Of a stretch of 44,785 nt of DNA, positions 7,558 to 15,848 are shown piece after piece. This DNA is from SKLM01 sp964450435 (GTDB lineage Bacteria; Chloroflexota; Anaerolineae; B4-G1). Location: assembly GCA_964450435.1 (NCBI GenBank), contig CAYVCX010000015.1, positions 1 to 44,785 on the forward strand. The letters run 5' to 3'. The position numbers and the translations under genes were made by a program. The notes under the pieces were generated by a model that worked only from the letters and a program-made list of their open reading frames with translations, was not told where the DNA came from and did not search any database. How positions within the stretch are numbered: the stretch's first letter is position 1; each line of letters begins with the position of its first letter.

Positions 7558-8274
7558 CTATGGCTCGACCACAGGCAGGTTCTCGCAGGGACCATTGAGA
7601 TTGAGCGTATCCTCTCTCACCCAGCCGCTTTCCTCCCGACCCGTGTTACCGACGCTCAGATCGACTCTGGCCCAGCCCTCAGCCCGAGCGACCACTGAGG
7701 CGTATTCTCCCCAGTCCATCGAGGCAATCACCGCCGAGTTCTCGTCGGCGTCTGCGTGGACCCTCGTCTCCGTCATCGGCATGGTGAAGCAGATGCCGGC
7801 CGGAGGACCGTCCAGCGTGGGGAGATCCTCACAAGCACCCACGAGGCGTACCCCCTCATCTCTCTTTACCCAGCGTAGCCGAAAGACGCCGACATTGGCT
7901 GCCTGCGCCACCCCCGGTTCGAACCCCAGCCAGCCTTCGCGCGTCCTCCCCTCGGCGGGCACGCTGCTACCTGCTTCCATCGTGCCGAACACCAGCGCGT
8001 CCGCGCTGGGTCGATTGTACACGGTGACGTCACCGTCGGCTGCGATCTCGCACCCCTCCTCCACCGCCGTTGCAGGCTGCGCTGTCGTAGTGGCTGTCCG
8101 GGTGGGCACCACCGGCGTGACCGTCGCGGTGGGCGGCTCTGTTGGCGATTCAGTGGCGGCCACCGGCAACGGCCGGTCCGTGGGCGTCGCCGGTGCAGAA
8201 GGCGACTCTGATACGCAGCTCGCAAGGCTCAGGATGAGCAGCAGCAACTTGGCGAAACGCAATCGGCCTGACAT
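7558..8274 (-). CDS. SH3-type lipoprotein, secreted
   Basis: A 238-residue predicted lipoprotein of unknown function. The start is the ATG at 8274, with GGAGGAG 7 nt upstream; the open frame runs further upstream without support. A short positive N-terminus and hydrophobic stretch end in the lipobox LASC (Cys20). A Pro/Thr/Ser-rich linker follows (about 21-70), a style common in Chloroflexota exported proteins. The mature part holds two similar modules with the bacterial SH3 look: DVTVYNRPSADALVFG (about 82-97), and CFTMPMTETRVHADADENS with VIASMDWGEYASVVARAEG later. Such domains often bind cell-wall peptides. It lies between the alpha/beta hydrolase and TPR genes in the same orientation. Confidence 0.72.
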   Translation of the reverse strand: MSGRLRFAKLLLLILSLASCVSESPSAPATPTDRPLPVAATESPTEPPTATVTPVVPTRTATTTAQPATAVEEGCEIAADGDVTVYNRPSADALVFGTMEAGSSVPAEGRTREGWLGFEPGVAQAANVGVFRLRWVKRDEGVRLVGACEDLPTLDGPPAGICFTMPMTETRVHADADENSAVIASMDWGEYASVVARAEGWARVDLSVGNTGREESGWVREDTLNLNGPCENLPVVEP

Positions 8275-8424
8275 AGATGCATCTCCTCCAATGAGCCGTC
8301 TGTTCGAAAGAACGGCGTGCGCCCCCTGTCTCAGACAGGAGCAGCCGCGTCCCTCAATCGACTGCGCGACCAGGCTCCGGAAGCCCGCGATTCCTCTCAT
8401 AGCCCACCATCCTCCAGGCACCCA

Positions 8425-9243
8425 TCAGGTCGCTGTGGCGGCAGAACGATCGTGAGATACTTCGGCCCTCAGGATGCGGTAAAACGTGTGACGCGCCTCC
8501 CGTTCGATCCACGGCCTATGCCCGCATTTCTCCAGCAGGATGAACCGAAACTCGTCCAAAACGGCGGACAGGGGTTCGCGCACTCCCTCAGCGGGATGGG
8601 GATCATACGCTCCGTGGATCGCAAGAACGCGACATGCAATATGCCTTCCCAGCTGGAGGAGCTCGCCGTTCCTCCTCATCTGCTCCGCTTCGCTCCAGAC
8701 AGCTCGAAAAACCTCATAGCGCACCTTGACACCGCCCCACCCATCGGCCGCGGGCACAATTGGATCGTACGCGTCGCACTTCCCAGCCAGCTCCCCGAGT
8801 CGCGCCAGTAGGCTGTCTCTTTCCCCCGTCGCATCACCGGTCAGGGCCTCGCTGATAGCCTTGAATTCAGCTCTCTCCTCCGGATTCAGGCGCTCCAGCC
8901 TGGCCCGGTGGAGCTCTGCCACGTACGCTTCCTCGAAAGGCGCACTCCCAACAAGGATCAGCTTATCCACAAGCGCGGGATAGCGTGCAGTCACAATGAA
9001 AGCCAACCATGCACCCCAGGAAAACCCGATGAGCACTATGGGCGGGTCTCCGTGGGTCTCCACGACGGCTCTAAGCTCCTCGACCTGACCACCGAGCGAC
9101 ATGGCGCTCTGGATTGGCTCCAAGATCCCGCAATCTGACGCGAGTTCCCGCGCGACCGGGGACATCTCTCCGCCAGCCCCAGGACCCCCGTGGATGACAG
9201 CAACCCGGAAGGGCCGTGCTCCGTGCTCTCTAACCCCCTGCAT
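8425..9243 (-). CDS. alpha/beta hydrolase
   Basis: A 272-residue alpha/beta-hydrolase-fold enzyme with no signal peptide, so probably cytoplasmic. The oxyanion motif is HGGPGAGGEM (about 19-28), as in proline iminopeptidase and related enzymes. The nucleophile elbow is GFSWGA (Ser near 74), the acid is the Asp of HGAYDPHP (about 217) and the base is the His of CGHRPW (about 245). A helical cap lies between about 105 and 190. HGGPG hydrolases include aminopeptidases, esterases and C-C hydrolases; the substrate cannot be assigned. The start is ATG at 9243. It is separated from the upstream PHP gene by 272 nt, so it may also have its own promoter. Confidence 0.85.
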   Translation of the reverse strand: MQGVREHGARPFRVAVIHGGPGAGGEMSPVARELASDCGILEPIQSAMSLGGQVEELRAVVETHGDPPIVLIGFSWGAWLAFIVTARYPALVDKLILVGSAPFEEAYVAELHRARLERLNPEERAEFKAISEALTGDATGERDSLLARLGELAGKCDAYDPIVPAADGWGGVKVRYEVFRAVWSEAEQMRRNGELLQLGRHIACRVLAIHGAYDPHPAEGVREPLSAVLDEFRFILLEKCGHRPWIEREARHTFYRILRAEVSHDRSAATAT

Positions 9244-9515
9244 AGTAATAACTTCTTTCGCCCCGGTTCTGACTGCGTGCTTCTCCGTCCCCTTCAGTCT
9301 CTTGCCACGTCAGCAGGTCCCTGCGTGTGTGGTCTAGCCGCATCTTCTATGCTTCACCACAACCGCTAGGCGCTCCGAACACAGACCCCCGACAGGCCTC
9401 GACACAGCTCCAGATATGTCAGCGCCCTTCAGATGCCCCCTTGCTTCTTCTGGATCGAACGCACTCCCTCGCGACGTCCAGCGCTCCGCCAGCAACAGAC
9501 GCGGCTCCACCGCTT

Positions 9516-10157
9516 TCACGAAGTCCCCGGCAGCCACTCTCCCGCAGACGTCCGCCCGTGCGGCGCCACAGGCTCGAAGGCCTCCTTCTCAAGAAGGCGG
9601 ATCAGTGTCTCCACATTCCGAGGCTCCTGGTCCAATGCATTGTAGTGAGCACCGATACTGCTGCTGTGGTGCGCGTCGGAGTTGGAGAGCACCGGCACGT
9701 CCAGCCGCGCCGCGAGCTCCAGAATACGAGAGCGCACCCGCTCGGGCGTGTTGTGTGAGTACCCCTCCAGGGCATGTGGAGGGAAGCGCTCCGTGTCCAG
9801 CTCCAGCTGCTCACGGTTGAAGCGGAACGGATGTGCGACCACCAGGAAGCCGTGCCGCGCCTGGACGAACGCGTGCAGATCCGGATAGGTCCACCAACCG
9901 TGCTCAAGCGCATCATCCCACACGCCCAGGACCAACACGTGCTCTCCGTGAGTCGTGACCTCAACGCCACCGAATACGCGGAAGGGCATGTATTTCCTGT
10001 TGAGGAATGTCAGTTCCTCCGGGGTCACCAGACGATCATGGTCAGTGATGACCAGACCGTCGAGTCCGGCGTCGACGGCAGCCCTAACCATCTGATCCGC
10101 AGACGACCGAGCACACGGGGAGCGTTCCCGCGTGTGCACATGCAGATCAACCTTCAT
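9516..10157 (-). CDS. PHP domain metal-dependent phosphoesterase
   Basis: A 213-residue protein of the polymerase-and-histidinol-phosphatase (PHP) family, close in length to the minimal TrpH/YciV-like type. Metal ligands are visible: HVH (His6, His8), ITDHD (Asp39, His40), Glu66 in GGVEV, His109 in VVAHP and the NSDAH motif (159-163). Relatives act on small nucleotides or oligonucleotide 5' ends, for example 3',5'-bisphosphates; the substrate here is open. Its ATG overlaps the stop of the ADP-ribosylglycohydrolase gene as ATGA (10154-10157), so the two are translationally coupled, which hints at linked chemistry. The 272 nt downstream contain only a weak 67-codon frame (9334-9537). Confidence 0.88.
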   Translation of the reverse strand: MKVDLHVHTRERSPCARSSADQMVRAAVDAGLDGLVITDHDRLVTPEELTFLNRKYMPFRVFGGVEVTTHGEHVLVLGVWDDALEHGWWTYPDLHAFVQARHGFLVVAHPFRFNREQLELDTERFPPHALEGYSHNTPERVRSRILELAARLDVPVLSNSDAHHSSSIGAHYNALDQEPRNVETLIRLLEKEAFEPVAPHGRTSAGEWLPGTS

Positions 10158-11149
10158 TCAGTCAACCCGTCGTCGAAACCACATGCGGACGCAGAGCCAT
10201 CGGAGGAGTCTCCCTGTGATTCTCCAGCCATCCTCGCGAGTTCCACCGCCAGCTTCTCGATACGCCCCCGATTCTCCAAGCTCTCTCTCCATCCAACCGG
10301 GATGGCTTCCACGCCGAGATAAGCACCGGAAACAGCACACGTCATCGCGCCTAACGTGTCGCGGTCTCCGCCGTTCAAAGCAGCACAGAAGAGACAGTCC
10401 TCGAAGGAACTGGGATGGCTCACAAAACAGTAGAGGGCGAATGGAAGCGAATGATGGACTGCCACACCCTGCCCGAGCACGCTTGCTGCCCTCTCAGGAG
10501 AAGCGCCTTCACGCACCAAGCTCCGGACGCGTTCCAGCTTACCCTTCATCTCGGGCGTACGGGCTGCATCCAACAACTCACCCACAAAGTCATCGATCGA
10601 TAGAGGGTCCTGCGGCTCGAGCACCGTCGCCGCAGCCACGGCCCGGGCCTGGACGGCAGCCCCGTCGACTCCAATGGGATGAGTGTGAGTCACCGTCGCC
10701 GACAGCCGCGCCTTCTCGTAAAGGCCCGGTGCGTCGTGAAAGAACAGGCCGAGGGGCGCAATACGCATAGCGGCCCCATTGCCGAAGGAGCCTTCGCCGC
10801 CGTACAGTGTCCCCGCTGCCGCCCGATAGGTCATTCCCCGTCGCTCTACCTTCAAGAACACAGTGGGTGGGCCAGAAGCATAGCCTCGCCACGGCTCACG
10901 TCTGTAGCTGGCCCGGAACGTGTCGCCCAGGTGCTCCTGATCCACGCCGCCGACCTCCGCGATCGATTCCGCCAGGGCAATGGCCATGGCCGTGTCATCG
11001 GTGTACACTAGAGAGCGTACGCTATCCACCTTCGAGAGTAACGCCACCTTCCTCGGATACTGAAATGCCAGCTCGCCAATGGCATCGCCCAACGCGGTCC
11101 CGAGCATACCCCCCACGAACTTGGAGCGCAGATCAACAGGATTGGTCAT
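10154..11149 (-). CDS. ADP-ribosylglycohydrolase family protein
   Basis: A 331-residue ADP-ribosylhydrolase (ARH/DraG fold). The fold removes ADP-ribose from proteins or from small molecules using a binuclear Mg2+ site. Motifs are GTALGDAIGE near residue 17, YTDDTAMA (metal ligands T50, D51, D52), SFGNGAAMR (122-130) and the C-terminal GGDRDTLGAM (261-270), where Asp263 and Asp265 complete the metal site. The hydrolase site therefore looks intact. A ribosome site (GGGAGA) lies before the ATG. The stop overlaps the PHP start by ATGA. Whether the target is arginine, serine, acetyl-ADP-ribose or DNA cannot be told from sequence. Confidence 0.9.
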   Translation of the reverse strand: MTNPVDLRSKFVGGMLGTALGDAIGELAFQYPRKVALLSKVDSVRSLVYTDDTAMAIALAESIAEVGGVDQEHLGDTFRASYRREPWRGYASGPPTVFLKVERRGMTYRAAAGTLYGGEGSFGNGAAMRIAPLGLFFHDAPGLYEKARLSATVTHTHPIGVDGAAVQARAVAAATVLEPQDPLSIDDFVGELLDAARTPEMKGKLERVRSLVREGASPERAASVLGQGVAVHHSLPFALYCFVSHPSSFEDCLFCAALNGGDRDTLGAMTCAVSGAYLGVEAIPVGWRESLENRGRIEKLAVELARMAGESQGDSSDGSASACGFDDGLTE

Positions 11150-11230
11150 CAGGACATCATCTCCCGAACAGGTCTACCACCTTGGGTGCCGAGCAGCCCG
11201 ATACGTGAGATCCCCCGTGGGTACGGGCAC

Positions 11231-12952
11231 TCACTCGAAAGCAACACTGATGGATTCGTCTTCGCCCACCACCAGATCCCGGTACGACCCCGGGGAGCTG
11301 CGCCACATCAGGCTAAAGCCCCATCCGTGCCAGCGCCAGACAGACACTGTTCGCTGCCGACTACGCTCCCCCTCCAGGACAATCAACTCCTCGGCTTGAT
11401 CCCCGTCGACGTCGTCGAGCTCTACCTCACGGATGGGGTGCGCAACCGCAGAACCACCCCACAGCGTACGATATACCCCGCCCCGATACCCCACGATGAA
11501 CGGGCGGCTCCGCAGCGCCTTCTCCTTCTCCCCATCCGGGGGCTCGAGGCCGTCCAATCCACGCTTCCACAGAGCTAGCAACAATTCGCCGCGACCGTCG
11601 TCGTTGGGATCGCCGAGCGCTACGTCGACCACGCGCCAGTGCGACGGACTCCGCCACACCTCGGCGCCGTCTTCATAGATGACAGCCTGTTCGCCGACTC
11701 TTCGCACGTGCTCAGGATGCCCGTCACCGGTGAGGTCGATCTCTCCACCCCAGAACAGCCCGGATCTCGCCCTCTCAGCACTCGGCCGCAGCACCTCGCG
11801 CTGCCGACACGTCCCCTCCTCGCAAGCGAAATAGATCCGGCGCGGCGATGGCACCACGCGCACCAGAAGAGAGGCCGCGTCTTCGGGCTCCATAAGCCGC
11901 GGACGCCGTCCCGCCCAGACCGGAAGAGCCTGCAAGGCCCGGAGGCCCTCATCGTCAAAGAGGGCGCGAATGACAAGTCCGTGCTTTGTCTCTCCTTGCT
12001 CCTGATCGAAGACGAAATTCCCCAGGCTGTAGGCCACCACCTGTCCTCCCTGAACCTCCAACGCCTGCACCACGTGGGGGTGATGGCCGATGACCAAGTC
12101 CGCTCCCGCCTCCAACAGAGCTCCGGCGGCGTCGCGTTGAGCCGGGTCCACGATAGTCTGGTACTCGTAGCCCCAGTGCATGGAGACCAGAACTGCGTGG
12201 GCGCGATTCTTGGCCGTCGCGACGGCTGCCGTCGCGCGGCCCTGATTCCACTTGGCCGGGACCCAGCCCACGTCCTGCCTATCTACCCGCGCGTCCGGGA
12301 CAGCGCTGAGGGCTAGAAATGCCAGCCTCACCCCTTTGACGTCTCGAAACACAGGTCGTAGCGCGTCTTCCTGGGTCAATCCGGCCCCAACGGCCGCTAT
12401 CCCGACCGCCTCCAGGTGCGATGCCGTCTCCTCCAATCCCTCAGCCCCCAGGTCAAGGGCGTGGTTGTTCGCCAACCCCAATATACGGAAGCCTGCTTCC
12501 TTTAGTCCTACCACGGCCGAGGCTGGCGCGTGAAGTACGAACTCGGCGGCTGCGTTCCCAGGGCCGTGACCTCGAGCGGCTCGATTCTCTGCAAGGACAG
12601 ACTCCAGGTTGCCCACTACTAGATCGGCAGCATGAAGCCAGGACCGCACCTCATCGAAAGGCTCACCAGTCACACCCCGTCCCACCATGACGTCACCGAC
12701 CGCGATAATCTCCGCCACATCCTCTCCTGGGCCGAGCGGCTGGTCATCACGCAGGTACACCCACGGATAGAGCGACAGATCGTGGGTTGCCTCCCCCGCC
12801 GCCCGGGCCCATAGGGTCGCAGCAATCAGCAGGACAAGGGGAACGAAGAGGACCAACACGACAGTTCGGGAAGGAACGACCGGCGACTGTGACAGGCGGC
12901 CGGAGCACTGTCTCCTTTCATCCACCGCCTCCCGGCCTCTCCCGCACCGCAC
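11231..12952 (-). CDS. CapA-like metallophosphatase with C-terminal FG-GAP-like repeats
   Basis: A 573-residue membrane-anchored protein. One membrane span (about 29-50) precedes a CapA (PgsA) domain of the calcineurin-like metallophosphatase superfamily: VGDVMVGRG (85-93), DLVVGNLESVL (110-120), GLANNHALDLG (159-169), SMHWGYEY, IGHHPHVVQ and YSLGNFVFDQ. CapA is needed for poly-gamma-glutamate capsule export in Bacillus, but many bacteria lacking that polymer have homologues. From about residue 400 the chain carries Ca2+-binding-like loops: DLTGDGHPEHV, GDPNDDGRGEL and DDVDGDQAEEL, as in FG-GAP/VCBS propeller repeats. The start at 12952 is GTG, one base beyond the DUF3160 stop, so the genes are coupled. 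Confidence 0.85.
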   Translation of the reverse strand: MRCGRGREAVDERRQCSGRLSQSPVVPSRTVVLVLFVPLVLLIAATLWARAAGEATHDLSLYPWVYLRDDQPLGPGEDVAEIIAVGDVMVGRGVTGEPFDEVRSWLHAADLVVGNLESVLAENRAARGHGPGNAAAEFVLHAPASAVVGLKEAGFRILGLANNHALDLGAEGLEETASHLEAVGIAAVGAGLTQEDALRPVFRDVKGVRLAFLALSAVPDARVDRQDVGWVPAKWNQGRATAAVATAKNRAHAVLVSMHWGYEYQTIVDPAQRDAAGALLEAGADLVIGHHPHVVQALEVQGGQVVAYSLGNFVFDQEQGETKHGLVIRALFDDEGLRALQALPVWAGRRPRLMEPEDAASLLVRVVPSPRRIYFACEEGTCRQREVLRPSAERARSGLFWGGEIDLTGDGHPEHVRRVGEQAVIYEDGAEVWRSPSHWRVVDVALGDPNDDGRGELLLALWKRGLDGLEPPDGEKEKALRSRPFIVGYRGGVYRTLWGGSAVAHPIREVELDDVDGDQAEELIVLEGERSRQRTVSVWRWHGWGFSLMWRSSPGSYRDLVVGEDESISVAFE

Positions 12953-12953
12953 G

Positions 12954-15674
12954 TCACTGCCACTCCGGCGGCTGTTCAGAGTACACGGCGCGGGTCACCA
13001 ACCAGCGGCCCTGTTCCGTTTGCTCGAGCGTGTAGGTGACATTCACCGTGTACGGACCGCGAACAGACATCGGGTCCTGGCCGTAGTCTGGCTCACGGCC
13101 CTGGAACTGGTACAGAGCGTCTTGCCACGTCTCGCGCACTGTGACCACAGCCAGATCCTCAGACTGGCGATCGAAGGAACGAAAGTCAATGCTCATCAAC
13201 TCCCGCCCCTGATAGCGGTTATCTGCACGCAGCGCCTCGATCTCGGACGTCAACCGCTCCCGCAGTTGTCCCCCACACAGCAGTTCGCGGGGATCCAGAT
13301 ACCAGAACGCGCTCACGACAGATTTTCGGAATCTCACCAGGCTCCGTCTCAAGGCCTCGTGCTCGCCCTCCTCCGTGAAGAAGCTCGCCACCCACTCCGG
13401 CCGGGGCGGCGCTTCGCCCGTGTCCAGCATCTCCCGCCACGCCTCGTCTGTGAGCCGATCCTCGGCCGGCCAGGCGAACTCATAATAGGAGAAGACACCC
13501 CCCTTGGCCACCTGGAGCGTGGTCGATCCGTCCTCCTCGATCAGGGGCACCACCGCATAGAGTTGGTCGATGCGCCCCACACCAACCTCCAGCACAACGG
13601 CCTCCCCCGTACCGTCCCCCTCGGGATCTGGATCCGTCGCCACATCGGCGATCACCGCCGCTTGTGGCTCCTCGTCGGGCATGGCTTGGCCTCCAGGGCC
13701 GTGGTCATCTTCTGGAGTATCGGCGGCCGCCATCGTAAGATGCTCGAGCTCCCCCCCGTAAAAGCGAATGAGCTCGTGCTCCTTCTCGCTCAGCGGCTCA
13801 CCATGCAGCTCCTTCTCGGCGATGACCTGAAGAGAACTCGCCAGTTCGCCCAGTCTCCGCAGGCTCTCGTCGTCCTGCTGGGCCAGCAAACCCCGTTTGC
13901 CAAGACCGTCTCGTGTCATCGCTGTCAGCGCGGCCAACCGTGCGTAGAACTCGGGTACGGGTTCGACATAGCCTCTGGGAGGCACCGCCGGAGGAGGTGG
14001 AGGCCCCCCACCGAGCTCGGCGTAGACCTGCTTAGCATAGAGAATGGTGTCGTGCTTCAACTCAGCCCAGCTTCCCAGTGCCGTATTCAGCTGCTTGTCC
14101 AACCATGCAGTCGACCGCATGAATTCAGGATAGCCCTGACCGGGCTCGTCCAGCAGAGGGTGAAAGCAGTAGAGCCACGAGTTGTAGAGCGTCTCTGTCC
14201 AATCGGCCACATCCAGGCCTGACAGCCACTCACGAACTTCTGCCATCTGTCTTGGGTAGTTCTCATAGGTAGTCTCGCCCAGCTCTTCCAGAAGTTCGTA
14301 GGCCCGCTCAGAGCCCATAGCCCCCAGGACATCGAGACCGTTTGGCAAGCCGCGCCGCTTCGGAGGCTGGGCTTGGCCCACATTTCGGTAGATCAACTGC
14401 CGGAAAATATACGCGTCGGGGACAAAGCGCTGTCCCATGAATCGCAGCCCCTTTGTTTCCTCCTCCTCGTCCTCCAGGTCAGAGATGACCATGCCCAGAA
14501 TACGCGGTGACGGCAGCTTGTTAGTTTCTATGATGAACCGATCCAACAGGGCTTCATCGGTCAGCTCTTCAGGGGTGACATGCTGACCGTAGACCTGATC
14601 CAACACCTCGCCATACTGGAGCACAGTTAGATCGTCGCTGCGGCCGACGAAAAAGACCGTCGGGCTGTAGACATCTGCCCAGACCTCGAGAGCAGAACGC
14701 TCGTTGACCACGCTCGTGCGCAGAGCGTATACCAGGAGCAACGCCGAGCGAGTCTCAGCGCGCCCCGCCTCAGGGTTGCTCGTCTTCAGGCGGAATGTCA
14801 TCCTCCCATACCACATCATCGCCCGGAAGTAAGCCTTCAACGCATCGCTCTTGGTGTAATGACCGCGAGGCGTGTATTGGGTATAGTCCTCGCCGTGCTC
14901 CAGCGTGGGGAAGACGGGGGAAGGCGCTGTCCTGGAAGCCTCCTCAATCAGAGCCAGCTCCTCCTCGACCACGTCTTCGACATAGGCGGGCACCCGGACA
15001 TCGTCATCCAGTAGCTTGCTGGCCACACCGATGAAAGCAACTGCGCGGCGAGCAGCATCCTCCCAACTGGTCCCCTTTAAATCCCGGTGAAGCTCGCCGG
15101 TCCGGCTCAGCATGGCGCTGTTCAAGTCGCGCACCAACGGGATGAAGTACTCCTCCTCTGCGGTACGTAACACCTTGCTGAACAACAGATGGTAGACGTG
15201 CAGCAGTGAGTCGCTGGTGACGAGTGCCGGCACGTTCTCATAGCGCGCCTGCTCGTAGAGGGTGAAGAACTCCTTCTCCTGCCCTGGGCTTACCACGAGG
15301 CCGTCCGAGGCAAGACGATCCAGCTGGCTCTGCGAGAGTAGGAACGGATTCTTGACGTTACTCAGGTCCGGCGCAATCTCCTCGTGGTGAATCACAGCCT
15401 CAGCATTCACAGCAGGTTTGTCGAATGAGGCAAAGACGAGTTCTGCATCTCCCGATGGCGTCGGTGCGGCGGAGACCGGGGTCGGTGTCCCGGGGTCGCT
15501 GACACCAGTCCCCTGCGACGTCTCCGTTGGCGTCGGAGAGGCGTCGCCAGGCACATCAGTTGGCGTCGCCCGCGGCGTCGGCTCGGCATGCGGTTCCCGA
15601 GCACAGCTCGCCAGCACTGCGGGAGCGGCAAGCAAGAAGCACAGAGAGACCCTGATCAGACTTGATCTGGCCAT
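12954..15674 (-). CDS. DUF3160 domain lipoprotein
   Basis: A 906-residue exported lipoprotein. The signal peptide ends in the lipobox LASC (Cys24), then a Thr/Pro/Ser-rich linker reaches about residue 75. The rest matches DUF3160, a large helical domain of unknown function seen mainly in Chloroflexota and a few other phyla. Typical segments are DLSNVKNPFLLSQSQLD, VTSDSLLHVYHLLFSKVLR (about 156-174) and PTVFFVGRSDDL. AGGAGG stands 8 nt before the ATG. It is the first gene of a leftward unit, with a near-consensus promoter at 15756-15783, and is followed after one base by the CapA-like gene, which suggests both act at the cell surface. No enzymatic motif is evident. Confidence 0.85.
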   Translation of the reverse strand: MARSSLIRVSLCFLLAAPAVLASCAREPHAEPTPRATPTDVPGDASPTPTETSQGTGVSDPGTPTPVSAAPTPSGDAELVFASFDKPAVNAEAVIHHEEIAPDLSNVKNPFLLSQSQLDRLASDGLVVSPGQEKEFFTLYEQARYENVPALVTSDSLLHVYHLLFSKVLRTAEEEYFIPLVRDLNSAMLSRTGELHRDLKGTSWEDAARRAVAFIGVASKLLDDDVRVPAYVEDVVEEELALIEEASRTAPSPVFPTLEHGEDYTQYTPRGHYTKSDALKAYFRAMMWYGRMTFRLKTSNPEAGRAETRSALLLVYALRTSVVNERSALEVWADVYSPTVFFVGRSDDLTVLQYGEVLDQVYGQHVTPEELTDEALLDRFIIETNKLPSPRILGMVISDLEDEEEETKGLRFMGQRFVPDAYIFRQLIYRNVGQAQPPKRRGLPNGLDVLGAMGSERAYELLEELGETTYENYPRQMAEVREWLSGLDVADWTETLYNSWLYCFHPLLDEPGQGYPEFMRSTAWLDKQLNTALGSWAELKHDTILYAKQVYAELGGGPPPPPAVPPRGYVEPVPEFYARLAALTAMTRDGLGKRGLLAQQDDESLRRLGELASSLQVIAEKELHGEPLSEKEHELIRFYGGELEHLTMAAADTPEDDHGPGGQAMPDEEPQAAVIADVATDPDPEGDGTGEAVVLEVGVGRIDQLYAVVPLIEEDGSTTLQVAKGGVFSYYEFAWPAEDRLTDEAWREMLDTGEAPPRPEWVASFFTEEGEHEALRRSLVRFRKSVVSAFWYLDPRELLCGGQLRERLTSEIEALRADNRYQGRELMSIDFRSFDRQSEDLAVVTVRETWQDALYQFQGREPDYGQDPMSVRGPYTVNVTYTLEQTEQGRWLVTRAVYSEQPPEWQ

Positions 15675-15755
15675 GAAGCTAACCTCCTGGCGTGCTGCCG
15701 GCGAGCGTCGTGCCGGCCCAAAGCGGACTCAGCGTCAGCCCTTCATCACAGTGTA

Positions 15756-15783
15756 AGTATAACGAAACAGGTCCAGAAGTCAA
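15756..15783 (-). promoter_or_regulatory. promoter of the DUF3160-capA leftward unit
   Basis: On the minus strand TTGACT (15783-15778), a 16-nt spacer and TATACT (15761-15756). It is divergent from the cysteine-desulfurase promoter, with only 13 nt between the two -35 boxes. Confidence 0.7.
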
Positions 15784-15796
15784 TGCGCGGTTCAGT

Positions 15797-15825
15797 TTGA
15801 CGCGGGGCTTGCCGCGTGCTAGAAT
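15797..15825 (+). promoter_or_regulatory. promoter of the cysteine desulfurase gene
   Basis: TTGACG (15797-15802), 17-nt spacer, TAGAAT (15820-15825) with an upstream TG giving an extended -10. The expected start near 15832 leaves a leader of about 17 nt that contains the ribosome site. Confidence 0.75.
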
Positions 15826-15848
15826 GCACAGGACTCTGGAGGATACCC

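Noticed and set aside
7905..7935. GGTTCGAACCCC, resembling a tRNA T-loop
   Set aside because: No acceptor stem, D arm or anticodon arm surrounds it, and it lies within the coding sequence of the SH3-type lipoprotein.
9334..9537. 67-codon frame on the minus strand beginning inside the PHP gene
   Set aside because: The GTG start has no properly spaced ribosome site and the translation shows no family features.
15408..15620. Repeat-like ACC/CGG-rich tract in the DUF3160 gene as a minisatellite or CRISPR-like repeat
   Set aside because: It encodes the Thr/Pro/Ser linker of the lipoprotein; the units are irregular and without spacers.
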